A stretch of 64,000 nt of DNA from Gordonia terrae (lineage in GTDB: Bacteria > Actinomycetota > Actinomycetes > Mycobacteriales > Mycobacteriaceae), in contig NZ_CP016594.1 in the NCBI RefSeq assembly GCF_001698225.1, positions 5,456,001 through 5,520,000 of the forward strand, read 5' to 3'. The notes under the pieces were generated by a model, which saw nothing but the letters and a program-made list of their open reading frames with translations, did not search any database and had not been told where the DNA came from. Numbering within the stretch: position 1 is the first letter of the stretch; each line of letters opens with the position of its first letter. This document shows, one piece after another, positions 1-8,398 of the stretch. A program made the translations under genes and the position numbers.

Positions 1-719
1 GGCATGTCGGGTCCGAGGATGCTTGCGAGTCGCAGCAGCGGCAACGCGCCCGCACCAGGCGCCAGTCGGTTCCCACGCGCTTCGGCGATGGCCGCGTTGT
101 CGTTACGCGCCGGCCCGGTGACGCGGGCATCGCACAACTGCCAGTAGGGAATCCGCTCGTTGCGGACGCCGGCTTCGAGTTCGGTCACATCGCCACCCGC
201 ACGCGACCAGTGCAGCGCATCGAGGAGGAGCCCGGCCGACGACGACCTCGCCGAGGCCTGCTCGATCATCGTCCGGCCGGTACGGAGGTCGCGTACCGCG
301 GTGAAGACCATGGGTTCGAGACAACAGCGCAGACCGTGATCGGCAGCCGCATCGGACAGCGCGGCGAGATTGTCCGCGGCCCGGTTGCGATCGTCGTCGA
401 GCACGGTGGCGATCACGAAGCGCGCTCCCAGCGCCGCGCCCGCGAACAAGACCGGCCCCCAGTCATTTCGGGACGATCCCGGATGCAGTTTGACCACCTC
501 GACATCGAGCACCTCGAGACCGTGATCGTCGAGTGCGAGCAGAGTGTCGGCGAGGAGGCGCGACCCCTCGGCGAGCTGGTGTCCGCGTCCGCCCGACCGG
601 TCGGACACCCGCACACCGACCGCGTCGAATCCGCCGGCCGCGGCGTACTCGACGAACCTCGGCGGCGGGACCGCGAGCGCCGACAACGACGCGAGCGAGA
701 CGACCGGGTTCACGCTCAT
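1..719 (-). CDS. Sugar phosphate isomerase/epimerase-like TIM-barrel protein, cut by the window edge
   Basis: The reading frame starts at ATG 717-719 behind a strong GGAGGT ribosome site (726-731) and runs off the left edge with no stop, so the C-terminus is missing. About 239 residues are visible. The pattern is that of the AP-endonuclease-family-2/xylose-isomerase-like fold: an early VEYAAAGGFDAVGVRVSD strand-helix, a central CLEPMVF strand carrying a candidate metal-ligand Glu, and LLLDALHWSRAGGD with Asp and His in the next ligand position. Family members isomerise or epimerise sugars or hydroxy-acids, usually with a divalent metal. It is divergent from the VOC gene at 812 and probably belongs to the catabolic island. 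The substrate is unknown. Confidence 0.75.
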   Translation of the reverse strand, partial: MSVNPVVSLASLSALAVPPPRFVEYAAAGGFDAVGVRVSDRSGGRGHQLAEGSRLLADTLLALDDHGLEVLDVEVVKLHPGSSRNDWGPVLFAGAALGARFVIATVLDDDRNRAADNLAALSDAAADHGLRCCLEPMVFTAVRDLRTGRTMIEQASARSSSAGLLLDALHWSRAGGDVTELEAGVRNERIPYWQLCDARVTGPARNDNAAIAEARGNRLAPGAGALPLLRLASILGPDM

Positions 720-731
720 CGCGGCACCTCC

Positions 732-811
732 TAGTTACTTTATTTTGACTAGTGTTACATGGATCATACTAGCGTTCGCCGTTCTGCTGTCCACCTCGAC
801 GAGGAGTCCTC
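732..811. promoter_or_regulatory. Divergent intergenic region with the island motif
   Basis: This gap separates two divergent genes. It contains GTTACTT at 734-740 and a second GTTAC at 754-758, matching the AAGTAAC-type motif found in six other gaps of the island. It is AT-rich compared with the flanking genes, as expected of a promoter/operator region. Confidence 0.45.
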
Positions 812-1330
812 ATGTCCCCCACCCTCGGCGCGATCGCACAGATCGCCTACGTGGTCGACGACGTCGCCACCGCTGCACAGCGCTTCTCGGCACGGACCGG
901 CGCCGGCCCGTTCTTCCTGCGTCGCAACATCATCGAGGTCGCCCACGGGCCCGCAGGCGAGGGAGGCGAGTTCGATCATTCGTCGGCCTACGGCCAGTGG
1001 GGCGCCGTTCAGGTCGAGCTCGTCGAAGTCCACTCGGCGGCACCGGCAGAGTTCGCGGCAACCACCTCCGGACGAGGACGGGTCCATCACGTGGCAACAC
1101 TGGTGCCCTCATTCGACGATGAGCAGGCGCGGCTCACCGAACTCGGGCACCCCGCACTGCTGACCGCGACGACGCCCAGCGGAAACTCGTTCGCATTCCA
1201 CGACACTCGCGCCGAGTTCGGCCATCTCGTGGAGATCTACGAGCCGGCGGCGTCGATCGTCGCGCTGTACGCGAAGGTCGCCGCGGCCGCGAACGGGTGG
1301 GACGGGCGTCGAGCCGTGCGGGACTTCTGA
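812..1330 (+). CDS. VOC-family (glyoxalase/bleomycin-resistance fold) protein
   Basis: 172 residues starting at ATG 812 with GAGGAG just upstream. Two beta-alpha-beta-beta-beta repeats can be read: the first opens with IAQIAYVVDDVATA, the second with GRVHHVATLVPSFDD. FGHLVEIYEP near the C-terminus holds the His/Glu pair that usually binds metal in VOC enzymes. The length suits a single-chain methylmalonyl-CoA-epimerase-like or glyoxalase-like protein. Such enzymes isomerise, epimerise or cleave vicinal-oxygen substrates, so a role on an intermediate of the surrounding pathway is likely, but the reaction cannot be assigned. Confidence 0.8.
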   Translation: MSPTLGAIAQIAYVVDDVATAAQRFSARTGAGPFFLRRNIIEVAHGPAGEGGEFDHSSAYGQWGAVQVELVEVHSAAPAEFAATTSGRGRVHHVATLVPSFDDEQARLTELGHPALLTATTPSGNSFAFHDTRAEFGHLVEIYEPAASIVALYAKVAAAANGWDGRRAVRDF

Positions 1331-1341
1331 GAGACCGCGCT

Positions 1342-1830
1342 CTAGACAGCCGCAGCCTCGACCTCGAGCAGTTCGGCCGCGCGTTCACGGGCCATGGTCA
1401 GCACCTGTGGGTTACCCGAATTCCACAGGACGGTGAGGCGTTTGGTACAGATCCGCCACTCACCATTCACGCGAACCACATCGTCGGTGTAGTAGCCGCC
1501 GATCGTGAACACGGCGTCGCCCGCGGTGTTCGGCAGCACGTGTTCGGCCCGCACGTAGGTCACCACCCGGCCCGTGCCGGAATCCGAGTCCACGTCTATG
1601 TCGAAGTTGGACAGGAAGTGCTGGGATGCGGCCAGCCCGGGGAACAGCATGCGACCACGCTGGACCCAGTCGTCGGCACGGAAGCGGCCGGCGTTGCCCG
1701 CGCGGTAACTGGAATAGTCGATGTCGATCTCGTCGGTGAACACCGAGCGGTACAGCGCCCAGTCGCGCAGGTCGATGCCCCGCGCGAAACGCGCCAGCAG
1801 AGACGTCAGCGCCTCGTGATCAGAGGTCAT
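1342..1830 (-). CDS. SnoaL-like / NTF2-fold protein
   Basis: About 162 residues from ATG 1828-1830, chosen because AGGA lies at the right distance; an upstream in-frame start at 1860 would overlap the aldehyde dehydrogenase stop and adds only a short unconserved tail. ALTSLLARFARGIDLRDW followed by YRSVFTDEIDIDY is the usual opening of the SnoaL-like cone-shaped fold, which includes polyketide cyclases, dehydratases and small-molecule isomerases. TIGGYYTDDVVRVNGEWR is the typical C-terminal strand pair. It lies just downstream of the aldehyde dehydrogenase, 29 nt apart, and is probably co-transcribed with it. No catalytic residues can be assigned with confidence. Confidence 0.8.
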   Translation of the reverse strand: MTSDHEALTSLLARFARGIDLRDWALYRSVFTDEIDIDYSSYRAGNAGRFRADDWVQRGRMLFPGLAASQHFLSNFDIDVDSDSGTGRVVTYVRAEHVLPNTAGDAVFTIGGYYTDDVVRVNGEWRICTKRLTVLWNSGNPQVLTMARERAAELLEVEAAAV

Positions 1831-1859
1831 GGGTGAGTCCTTTTCCTGTGGTGTGCGCA

Positions 1860-3320
1860 CTAGGCGGGCATCTGCAGCGAGATCTTCTCGAAGTACTCTT
1901 CGAGGCCGTCGGGCCCGAGCTCACGGCCGATGCCCGACTTCTTCATGCCCCCGAACGGAGCCATCGGGTTGAATCGACCTCCGTTGATCGCCACCTGCCC
2001 GGTCCGCAGCCGGCGCGCGATCGACACGGCCGCGTCGTCGTCGGCCGCGAACACCGCACCCGACAGCCCGTAGTCGGAGTCGTTCGCGATCGCCACCGCC
2101 TCGTTCACGTCCGAGTACTCGAGCACGGTCAACACCGGGCCGAAGACCTCCTCGCGGGCGATGTCCGCGGAATTGTCGACGCCGCTCACCACGGTCGGCC
2201 GCACGAAGTAGCCGCCGGACAGGCTGTCGTCGAGACCCGGGACCTCGCCCGGTCCGCCGACCAGAACCCGCGCGCCGTTCGGCAGCGAGTCGAGGAATCC
2301 GAGGACGACCCGTTGCTGGGCCGCCGACGCCATCGGGCCGACGTCGTTCGAGGGGTCGAGGGGGTCGCCGACGGTCATCGCGCCGACGAGCTCGGCCAGG
2401 CGCTCCTCGACCGCGGCGATGTCGTCGCGGGCGACGATCAGCCGGGTCGTGGCGGCACATGTCTGCCCGTTGTTGACGAAGCAGCCGCGGACCGCGGCCG
2501 CCAAAGCCGTGTCGAGATCGGCGCCCGGCGCCACGATGAACGCCGACTTGCCGCCCAACTCGAGCGTGACTTTCTTGATTCCGGTTGCAGCCAGCTCGGC
2601 AACCTTCGCGCCCGCGCCCGTCGATCCGGTCAGGCTCACGAGGTCGACTCCCGGATTGGTGGCCAGCCGCTGTCCCACCGTCCGCCCCGGACCGGACACC
2701 ACGTTCAGCACACCGGCCGGCAGACCGATGGCGTCGGCGATGTCGGCGACGACGAAGGCCGCGAGCGGCGCCACGCTGCTCGGTTTGACGACCGCCGTGC
2801 AACCGGCCGCGAGCGCAGGCGCGACCTTGGCCGCGAGTTGATAGAGCGGATAGTTCCACGGGGTGATCGCACCGACGACCCCGGCCGGCACGCGGAGAAT
2901 CCGGGAGTTGCCCCGGCGCTCTTCGAGGGGCATCGCCTCGAGGGCGTCGGCCATGGTCCGGAAGACAGTGACCCCGAGGCCCACCTGCACGCTCCGCGAG
3001 CGACCGATGGGTGTGCCCACCTCCCGCGTCATCATCGTCGCGAGCTGGTCTTCGCGTGCCGCGAGCTCGTCGGCGAACGTGCGGAGGATCGCGGCTCGTT
3101 CGGGGACCGGAACCGTCGACCACGAATCGAACGCGACGTTCGCCGCCTCCACCGCGTCGTCACAGTCGGCGGTGTCGCCGTCGGGCACATGCGCCAGCGT
3201 CGCGCCGGTCGCGGCCTCGCGCACCTCGATCCGCGCCTCCGAGACCGACGGCACCCACTTGCCGCCGATGTACAGCTCGTCCCGGTCCTCGACCGTCGTG
3301 GCCTCGTTCGTGCTGGTCAT
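1860..3320 (-). CDS. NAD(P)-dependent aldehyde dehydrogenase
   Basis: 486 residues, the normal length of a soluble aldehyde dehydrogenase. I start it at ATG 3318-3320 (MTSTNEATT), where a purine-rich GGAAGGGG precedes; a longer start at 3371 is possible. The signature motifs are intact: GAITPWNYPLYQ for cofactor binding, VTLELGGKSAF with the general-base Glu, and FVNNGQTCAATTRL with the nucleophilic Cys. APFGGMKKSGIGRELG closes the family pattern. It should oxidise an aldehyde intermediate to the acid. It is the first gene of a two-gene minus-strand unit with the SnoaL-like gene, transcribed from the motif-bearing gap that also serves the PPDK-like operon. Confidence 0.93.
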   Translation of the reverse strand: MTSTNEATTVEDRDELYIGGKWVPSVSEARIEVREAATGATLAHVPDGDTADCDDAVEAANVAFDSWSTVPVPERAAILRTFADELAAREDQLATMMTREVGTPIGRSRSVQVGLGVTVFRTMADALEAMPLEERRGNSRILRVPAGVVGAITPWNYPLYQLAAKVAPALAAGCTAVVKPSSVAPLAAFVVADIADAIGLPAGVLNVVSGPGRTVGQRLATNPGVDLVSLTGSTGAGAKVAELAATGIKKVTLELGGKSAFIVAPGADLDTALAAAVRGCFVNNGQTCAATTRLIVARDDIAAVEERLAELVGAMTVGDPLDPSNDVGPMASAAQQRVVLGFLDSLPNGARVLVGGPGEVPGLDDSLSGGYFVRPTVVSGVDNSADIAREEVFGPVLTVLEYSDVNEAVAIANDSDYGLSGAVFAADDDAAVSIARRLRTGQVAINGGRFNPMAPFGGMKKSGIGRELGPDGLEEYFEKISLQMPA

Positions 3321-3405
3321 CCCGCCGGACCCCTTCCTGCCACCCGTACTCTCGACAGTGGTGGCGATCACATCGACGACAGTAGCGCCCTAAGCGTATG
3401 CGGTG

Positions 3406-3483
3406 TCAAGTAAGTAGCCTCCACCCTAACTCTGTTCACAGTTTGGCCAACTTTCTTGACATGAACTACTATTTGGGTAACTT
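3406..3483. promoter_or_regulatory. Divergent promoter region with two motif copies and a sigma-70-like promoter
   Basis: TCAAGTAAGTAG (3406-3417) and GTAACTT (3477-3483) are copies of the island motif. On the plus strand TTGACA (3456-3461) and TAACTT (3478-3483) form a -35/-10 pair with a 16-nt spacer, so the second motif copy sits on the -10 element of the operon starting at 3585. That geometry fits repression, which is inference. Confidence 0.55.
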
Positions 3484-3584
3484 ATGAGCAGCGTCACAAC
3501 ACCGGCGGTCGCGCCGTCCTGTCACAACGCACCGGTATCAGCCCCGTCCCGGCCCGGGACCCGATCTTCGTCTGCAGGAGCATC

Positions 3585-4211
3585 ATGAACGACCTGGCGA
3601 TCAACCTCTCGGCACCGACGACCGCAACGGACGAGCTGGTGGGGCTCGTGATCAAGGGCATGTACCGGGGTCCGGTGAATCCTGTGATGCAGGAGGTCAT
3701 CGACGCGGGTCATGCCGTCGCGAAGGGGCCCATGGTGATGCCGACTCCCGCCGGCATCGCCGAGGCCGGTCGGCTCGTCCGACTCCCCGAGGGTGGCGAT
3801 CAGGAACAGGCGATGATGGACTTCTTGCGCGCGTTCCTCCCGGTCAACCGCAGGCTCCGCGAGCTGTGCACCGCGTGGCAGTGCCGGCCCGACGGGTCCG
3901 CGAACGACCACTCCGACGCGCAGTACGACGCCCGGATCCGAGACCAGCTCGACGACATCCACACCGAGGTGTCCAAGTTCCTGCGTCGCTCGGGCAAGGC
4001 CGCCCCCGAGCTGCTCGACCACCGCGACCGTCTCCGCGTCGCGCTCGAACGCTTCGACGACGGGGACACCGCGTCCCTCACCTCTCCGCTCACCGACGGC
4101 TATCACACCGTGTGGATGTGGCTGCATCAGCACGTACTCATGCTGCTCGGCCTCACCCGCGCACAGGACGAGGCCCTCGAAGAGGAGCTCGTCGCGGGCG
4201 CGGCCGGATGA
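3585..4211 (+). CDS. Uncharacterised protein coupled to the PPDK-like gene
   Basis: 208 residues from ATG 3585. I do not recognise a family. The sequence is mostly helical and charged, with no signal peptide or membrane segment. Features worth noting are an N-terminal DELVGLVIKGMYRG region and a central acidic helical stretch, DARIRDQLDDIHTEVSKFL. Its stop overlaps the start of the PPDK-like gene in an ATGA, so the two are translationally coupled, which suggests a partner subunit or a small accessory protein of that enzyme. The third phenylphosphate-synthase subunit of Thauera is a precedent for a small accessory protein, but no sequence similarity is claimed. Confidence 0.75.
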   Translation: MNDLAINLSAPTTATDELVGLVIKGMYRGPVNPVMQEVIDAGHAVAKGPMVMPTPAGIAEAGRLVRLPEGGDQEQAMMDFLRAFLPVNRRLRELCTAWQCRPDGSANDHSDAQYDARIRDQLDDIHTEVSKFLRRSGKAAPELLDHRDRLRVALERFDDGDTASLTSPLTDGYHTVWMWLHQHVLMLLGLTRAQDEALEEELVAGAAG

Positions 4212-6751
4212 CCCTCTCCGACAGCGCGGTGCACACCCTCACCCGGATCGCGGTACCCCACGGTCAGGGACGGGCACGCGGACTCGGCGCGGCGGAACTC
4301 GGCGTCCACGGGGTCGAGATGGACAACCTCGTCGGTCTCGGCCTCCCGGTCGTGCCCGGCCTGACGATCCCGGTCGGGGCGGGCGAAGAGCTCGCCAACC
4401 GCGAGACCGCCGGGGTCGCCATCGACCTGTTGGAGAAGCTCGCCGTTCGCGGCATCTGGCCCGCCGTCCGCACCGAGCGGCGCCCCATGCTGATGCACCT
4501 GAGATGCAGTGCGGCGGTACCGGTGTCGGCTCTTCCGCCAGCCATCTCGGTGATCGGCTTGTCCCCGCGCAACGTCGACGCCCTCGTCGACGTGATCGGC
4601 CGTGATCGCGACATCTACGACTCGTGGGCCGAGACGCTCCGGTTCATCGCGGAGAACGCACTCGGCGTCGACGCCGACGACCTCGACGACGTGGTCGACG
4701 ATCATTCCGACAGCCGCGCACGCGTTCCGGCTCTGCTCGATCTCATCGTGGACGCGACGGGGGTCGCCTTCCCGGCCGACCCGGCCGAACAGCTCGGGCT
4801 CGCCGCCAAGGCGATGCTGACCCGGTGGGCGTCACCGCGCGGGCAACGGGCGCGCAAGGCGTTGTCGCTGCCCGACGATCTCGGCATCGCGCTTCACCTC
4901 CGCGCCCTTCGTCTGGGTTCATGGAACGAGTCGGGCTATGGATCGGCGGTCAGCCGTGACCTCGAGACCGGCAGGTACTCCCCGAGTGGGGTGTTCCACC
5001 TCGGCGTGCGCCGCACCGATCCCGAGCCCGGCCCCGGTGAGCCGCTGGGCGCGATGCCCGGTGGCACGGCCATCCTCGACCAGATCTTCGCCACACTCGA
5101 ACCTCATCTGCGCGGCGTCGCGCAGGTCGAGTTCGAGGTTCGCGACCGCCAGCTGGCACTGCTCAGTGCAGGTGCTGTCGAACACCCCGGACCCCGGGCG
5201 ATCACCACTCTCGCCGTCGATCTCGTCAACGACCATGCCATCGGCCGTCGCGAGGCCGTCGCGATGCTCGACCCGGACCTGATGCAGGACCTCCTCCATC
5301 CGCAGATCAAGCTGACCGGTGGCGAACAGCTCGTCGCGCGTGGCCTGCCCGCGTCGCCGGGCGCGGCGACCGGCGAGATCGCACTCAGCGCCGACACCGC
5401 GCTGCAGTGGGCTGCGCAGGGCCGCAACGTGATCCTGGTGGCTTCCGAGACCAGCCCGGCCGACGTCCCCGCACTTCTCGCGGCCACCGCGGTCCTGACC
5501 TCGAACGGCGGACTGGCGTCGCATGCGGCCGTCGTCGCGCGAGGCGCCGGGCGTCCGGCGGTCTGCGGCGCCACCGACCTGCGCATCGATCGTGCTGCCG
5601 GGACGGTGACGAACGGCGACCTGACACTCACCGAGGGTGAGGTGGTGTCCCTCAACGGACGCACCGGTCACGTCTACCGCGGCGCGGTCACCATCCGCCC
5701 CGCCGAACCCTCGGCCGAGCTCGACCGGCTGCTCGGCTGGGCCGACGACATCCGCCGTCTCGGAGTGCGCGCCAATGCCGACAACGCCGAGGACGCAGCG
5801 ACCGCGTTCCGCCTGGGCGCCGAGGGAATCGGCCTGTGCCGCACCGAACATCAGTTCCTGGGCGACCAGTTGCCGCTCGTCCAGCGACTCGTGCTCGCGG
5901 AATCCGACGCCGAGGAACTCGACGCCATCGCCGCCCTGACCGCCGCGCAGCAGGCCGACTTCACCGAGCTGCTGCGCGTCGTCGGAGACCGGCCCATCAC
6001 CGTCCGGCTGCTCGACGCGCCACTCCACGAGTTCCTCCCCGCCGACGGCGACTACCGCGACGAGGCGCAGGCGCGACGTGCCGCCGACGCACACGAGTCC
6101 AATCCGATGCTCGGTCTCCGCGGCGTGCGGTTCGCGATGGTTCAGAAGCGTCTGTATCCCGCTCAGGCCGAGGCACTGTTCCGCGCCTGGGTCACCGTGC
6201 ACGCCGACGGATCGACCCCGCAGTTGGAGGTCATGATCCCACTGGTGTCGCTGCCCGGCGAGCTCTCGCGCGCGATCGCGCAGGTGCACGAGGCGGCGGC
6301 CGCCGTGACCGCCGACACCGGGGTGATGGTGCCCTACAAGGTGGGCAGCATGGTCGAGACGCCACGCGCGGCGCTCCTCGCCGGGTCACTCGCCGAGGAC
6401 GCCGACTTCCTGTCCTTCGGCACCAACGACCTCACCCAGCTCACCTACGGCTTCTCGCGCGACGATGTCGAGAAGTCTATGCTGACGCACTATCTCGAGC
6501 ACGGCCTGCTCTCCGACAGTCCGTTCGCGGTCCTCGACCCCGACGGGGTCGGCGCCCTCGTGTCCCGGGCGGTGTTGCTCGCCCGCAGTACCAAACCCGA
6601 CATCAAACTCGGGGTGTGCGGTGAGCACGGCGGTGACCCGTCGTCGATCGACTTCCTGAACTCGGTCGGCCTGCACTATGTGTCGTGCTCACCTCGACGG
6701 GTCCCGGTGGCCCGTCTGGCCGCCGCCCGTGCGGTGCTGACCGCTGACTGA
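4208..6751 (+). CDS. PPDK/PEP-synthase-like phosphotransferase with eroded ATP-grasp domain
   Basis: 847 residues from ATG 4208; pyruvate phosphate dikinases are near 875. Three regions can be read. Residues 1-370 correspond to the ATP-grasp: the N-terminal MDNLVGLGLPVVPGLTI aligns, but the SMPGMMDT loop is replaced (VSALPPA) and the QTR segment that holds ATP-site Gln and Arg in dikinases reads LALLSAGAVEHP. Residues 378-465 are the swivelling phosphohistidine domain with SNGGLASHAAVVARG, the acceptor being His439. Residues 490-847 are the PEP/pyruvate barrel with GIGLCRTEH (540-548), NPMLGLRGVRF and CGEHGGDPSS, including the catalytic Cys. It could accept phosphate from PEP, but ATP use is doubtful. 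It is followed 10 nt later by the acyl-CoA dehydrogenase gene. Confidence 0.88.
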   Translation: MTLSDSAVHTLTRIAVPHGQGRARGLGAAELGVHGVEMDNLVGLGLPVVPGLTIPVGAGEELANRETAGVAIDLLEKLAVRGIWPAVRTERRPMLMHLRCSAAVPVSALPPAISVIGLSPRNVDALVDVIGRDRDIYDSWAETLRFIAENALGVDADDLDDVVDDHSDSRARVPALLDLIVDATGVAFPADPAEQLGLAAKAMLTRWASPRGQRARKALSLPDDLGIALHLRALRLGSWNESGYGSAVSRDLETGRYSPSGVFHLGVRRTDPEPGPGEPLGAMPGGTAILDQIFATLEPHLRGVAQVEFEVRDRQLALLSAGAVEHPGPRAITTLAVDLVNDHAIGRREAVAMLDPDLMQDLLHPQIKLTGGEQLVARGLPASPGAATGEIALSADTALQWAAQGRNVILVASETSPADVPALLAATAVLTSNGGLASHAAVVARGAGRPAVCGATDLRIDRAAGTVTNGDLTLTEGEVVSLNGRTGHVYRGAVTIRPAEPSAELDRLLGWADDIRRLGVRANADNAEDAATAFRLGAEGIGLCRTEHQFLGDQLPLVQRLVLAESDAEELDAIAALTAAQQADFTELLRVVGDRPITVRLLDAPLHEFLPADGDYRDEAQARRAADAHESNPMLGLRGVRFAMVQKRLYPAQAEALFRAWVTVHADGSTPQLEVMIPLVSLPGELSRAIAQVHEAAAAVTADTGVMVPYKVGSMVETPRAALLAGSLAEDADFLSFGTNDLTQLTYGFSRDDVEKSMLTHYLEHGLLSDSPFAVLDPDGVGALVSRAVLLARSTKPDIKLGVCGEHGGDPSSIDFLNSVGLHYVSCSPRRVPVARLAAARAVLTAD

Positions 6752-6761
6752 GAGGTTCACC

Positions 6762-7832
6762 ATGACAACCGAACTCGACGACCTGAGATCGGCGGTCCGC
6801 GACGCCGTCGATTCCCTGGGCGGACCGTCGGTGTGTCGTGGCCTGGCGCCGGACGGCCCGGGCTGGGATGGACGCTCGTGGTCGCTGCTCGCCGAGCAGA
6901 TCGGTGTCGCCGCGCTCGGACTGCCCGACGAGTGCGGTGGACTCGGTGGTCTGCCCGAGCTCCTCGTCGTGGCCGAGGAGCTGGGCGCCGGCGTGATGCC
7001 CGTCCCCTTCCTGTCGACGGTGCTGGCTTCGCAGGTGCTCATCCGGTCCGGTGGCGCCGACGACGCGCTGGCGCAGATCGCCGAAGGTGCACCGGCAGCC
7101 TTCGTCGGCCTGGACCGGCACGGCTGGTTCGATGCCGACGACATCGCATTCGCCGTCGATGCCGGCTCCGGGGAGCAGACGATCAGTGGTGTCGCGACCT
7201 CGGCGCTGGGTGCTGCGGGTGCGGCATGGCTGGTCGTGGCGGCACGAACCGACACCGGTGTCGCACTGTTCCTCTGCGACGCAACGGTTCCCGGAGTGTC
7301 GATCACCCCGCTGCCCACCCTCGACCTGTCCCGGTCGCACGCCGCGGTGACGCTGTCCGGGGTGCCTGCGCGTCGACTCCCGGTGGCGGGCTCGCCGGAG
7401 TCGGCGATCGTGGCGGCGCTCGACGTCGCGTGCCTGGTCCTGGCAGCCGAGCAACTCGGCGGGGCCCAGCGCAGCCTCGACCGGACGGTCGACTACGTCA
7501 AGGAGCGCAGGCAGTTCGACCGCGCGATCGGCAGTTTCCAGGCCGTGAAGCACACGCTCGCCGACCTGCTGGTGCTGGTCGAGTCGTCCCGGTCGGCTGT
7601 CACCCGCGCCCTCGACTCCGCCGACCTCGCCGAGGCGGCCTCCCTGGCCCGCGCCTGGTGTGCCGACAGCTACCGCACGGTCACCGCCGAGGCCCTCCAG
7701 CTGCACGGCGGCATCGGCTTCACCTGGGAACACGACTCACATCTGTACTTCCGCCGGGCCCGCGCCGACGCACAGCTGTTCGGTACCAGTACCTTTCACC
7801 GGGAGCGGATCGCCCTGACGTTGGGTTGGTGA
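6762..7832 (+). CDS. Acyl-CoA dehydrogenase, short subunit
   Basis: 356 residues from ATG 6762 with GAGAGG upstream. The FadE pattern is clear: AALGLPDECGGLGGL early, a C-terminal helical bundle with DYVKERRQFDRAIGSFQAVKH, and LHGGIGFTWEHDSHLYFRRA. Aligned on the medium-chain enzyme, the position of the catalytic Glu in the IYEGTSQ motif is Phe here (QLFGTST). That is typical of the short subunits of heteromeric dehydrogenases such as those of steroid side-chain degradation. It probably pairs with the 420-residue dehydrogenase encoded convergently at 8399-9661. It desaturates an acyl-CoA using FAD; the substrate is unknown. Confidence 0.9.
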   Translation: MTTELDDLRSAVRDAVDSLGGPSVCRGLAPDGPGWDGRSWSLLAEQIGVAALGLPDECGGLGGLPELLVVAEELGAGVMPVPFLSTVLASQVLIRSGGADDALAQIAEGAPAAFVGLDRHGWFDADDIAFAVDAGSGEQTISGVATSALGAAGAAWLVVAARTDTGVALFLCDATVPGVSITPLPTLDLSRSHAAVTLSGVPARRLPVAGSPESAIVAALDVACLVLAAEQLGGAQRSLDRTVDYVKERRQFDRAIGSFQAVKHTLADLLVLVESSRSAVTRALDSADLAEAASLARAWCADSYRTVTAEALQLHGGIGFTWEHDSHLYFRRARADAQLFGTSTFHRERIALTLGW

Positions 7833-7840
7833 GCCCCCTG

Positions 7841-8096
7841 GAGGTGCGAGCGAAGCCCCACTTCTCCCTGAGGTGCGAGCGACAAACCCCCCTGCTCCCT
7901 GAGGTGCGAGCGAAGCGCCCCTCTGCTCCCTGAGGTGCGAGCGACGAACCCCCCTGCTCCCTGAGGTGCGAGCGACGAACCCCCCTGCTCCCTGAGGTGC
8001 GAGCGACGAACCCCCCTGCTCCCTGAGGTGCGAGCGACGAACCCCCCTGCTCCCTGAGGTGCGAGCGACGAACCCCTCTGCTCCCTGAGGTGCGAG
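7841..8096. repeat. Tandem array A, about nine units of 31 bp
   Basis: GAGGTGCGAG recurs at 7841, 7870, 7901, 7932, 7963, 7994, 8025, 8056 and 8087. After the first 29-bp step every spacing is exactly 31 bp. The units are nearly identical, each with head CTGCTCCCTGAGG and a C-rich tail. There are no variable spacers, so this is not a CRISPR array. It begins immediately after the stop of the short acyl-CoA dehydrogenase. Confidence 0.9.
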
Positions 8097-8181
8097 CGAA
8101 GCGAGCCACGAAGGGCTCGCGAGGTACCTCACCAGGCCCTTCGAGGCTCGTCGCTATCGCTCCTCGCACCTCAGGGAGCAG
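8078..8181. repeat. Large hairpin joining the two arrays
   Basis: Bases 8078-8096 and 8163-8181 form a perfect 19-bp inverted repeat (CTGCTCCCTGAGGTGCGAG and its complement). The 66-nt interior contains further complementary stretches, including CGAAGGGC with GCCCTTCG. It can fold into a long branched stem between two convergent genes, so a terminator or mRNA-stabilising role is plausible. Confidence 0.75.
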
Positions 8182-8376
8182 TGGGGGGTCGCTTCTCTCG
8201 GATCAGGGAGCAGAGGGGGTCACTTCTCTCGGATCAGGGAGCAGTGGGGGGTCACTTCTTTCGGATCAGGGAGCAGAGGGGGGTCACTTCTTTCGGATCA
8301 GGGAGCAGAGGGGGGGTCGCTTCTTTCGGATCAGGGAGCAGTGGGTGTGTGGTTCTTTCGGATCAGGAGCGGGGGT
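8182..8376. repeat. Tandem array B, about six units of 31-33 bp, opposite orientation
   Basis: CGGATCAGGGAGCAG or its degenerate form recurs at 8199, 8230, 8262, 8294, 8327 and 8359, spaced 31-33 bp. Read on the minus strand each unit starts CTGCTCCCTGA, the same head as array A, and ends in the same run of C, but the middle is different (TCCGAAAGAAGTG). The unit length varies through the G-run. With array A it fills the gap between two convergent acyl-CoA dehydrogenase genes; no gene is present in 7833-8398. Confidence 0.88.
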
Positions 8377-8398
8377 TGCTCTTCAAGCAGCGCCCACC

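Noticed and set aside
1833..3413. A 526-codon open frame antisense to the aldehyde dehydrogenase
   Set aside because: Composition is Arg/His/Asp/Val-rich without any domain pattern, and the opposite strand is a complete aldehyde dehydrogenase. Long antisense frames are expected at this GC content.
4208..6751. Annotation as a normal pyruvate phosphate dikinase
   Set aside because: Key ATP-grasp residues are missing and the neighbourhood is catabolic rather than gluconeogenic, so a plain PPDK label would mislead.
7720..8169. A repetitive protein encoded by the tandem array
   Set aside because: The 31-bp unit is not a multiple of three, so the apparent peptide repeats are an artefact of reading through three frames without stops. 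No ribosome site precedes it.
7841..8376. A CRISPR array
   Set aside because: The unit is continuous 31-33 bp with no unique spacers, the two arrays point toward each other, and no cas gene is present.
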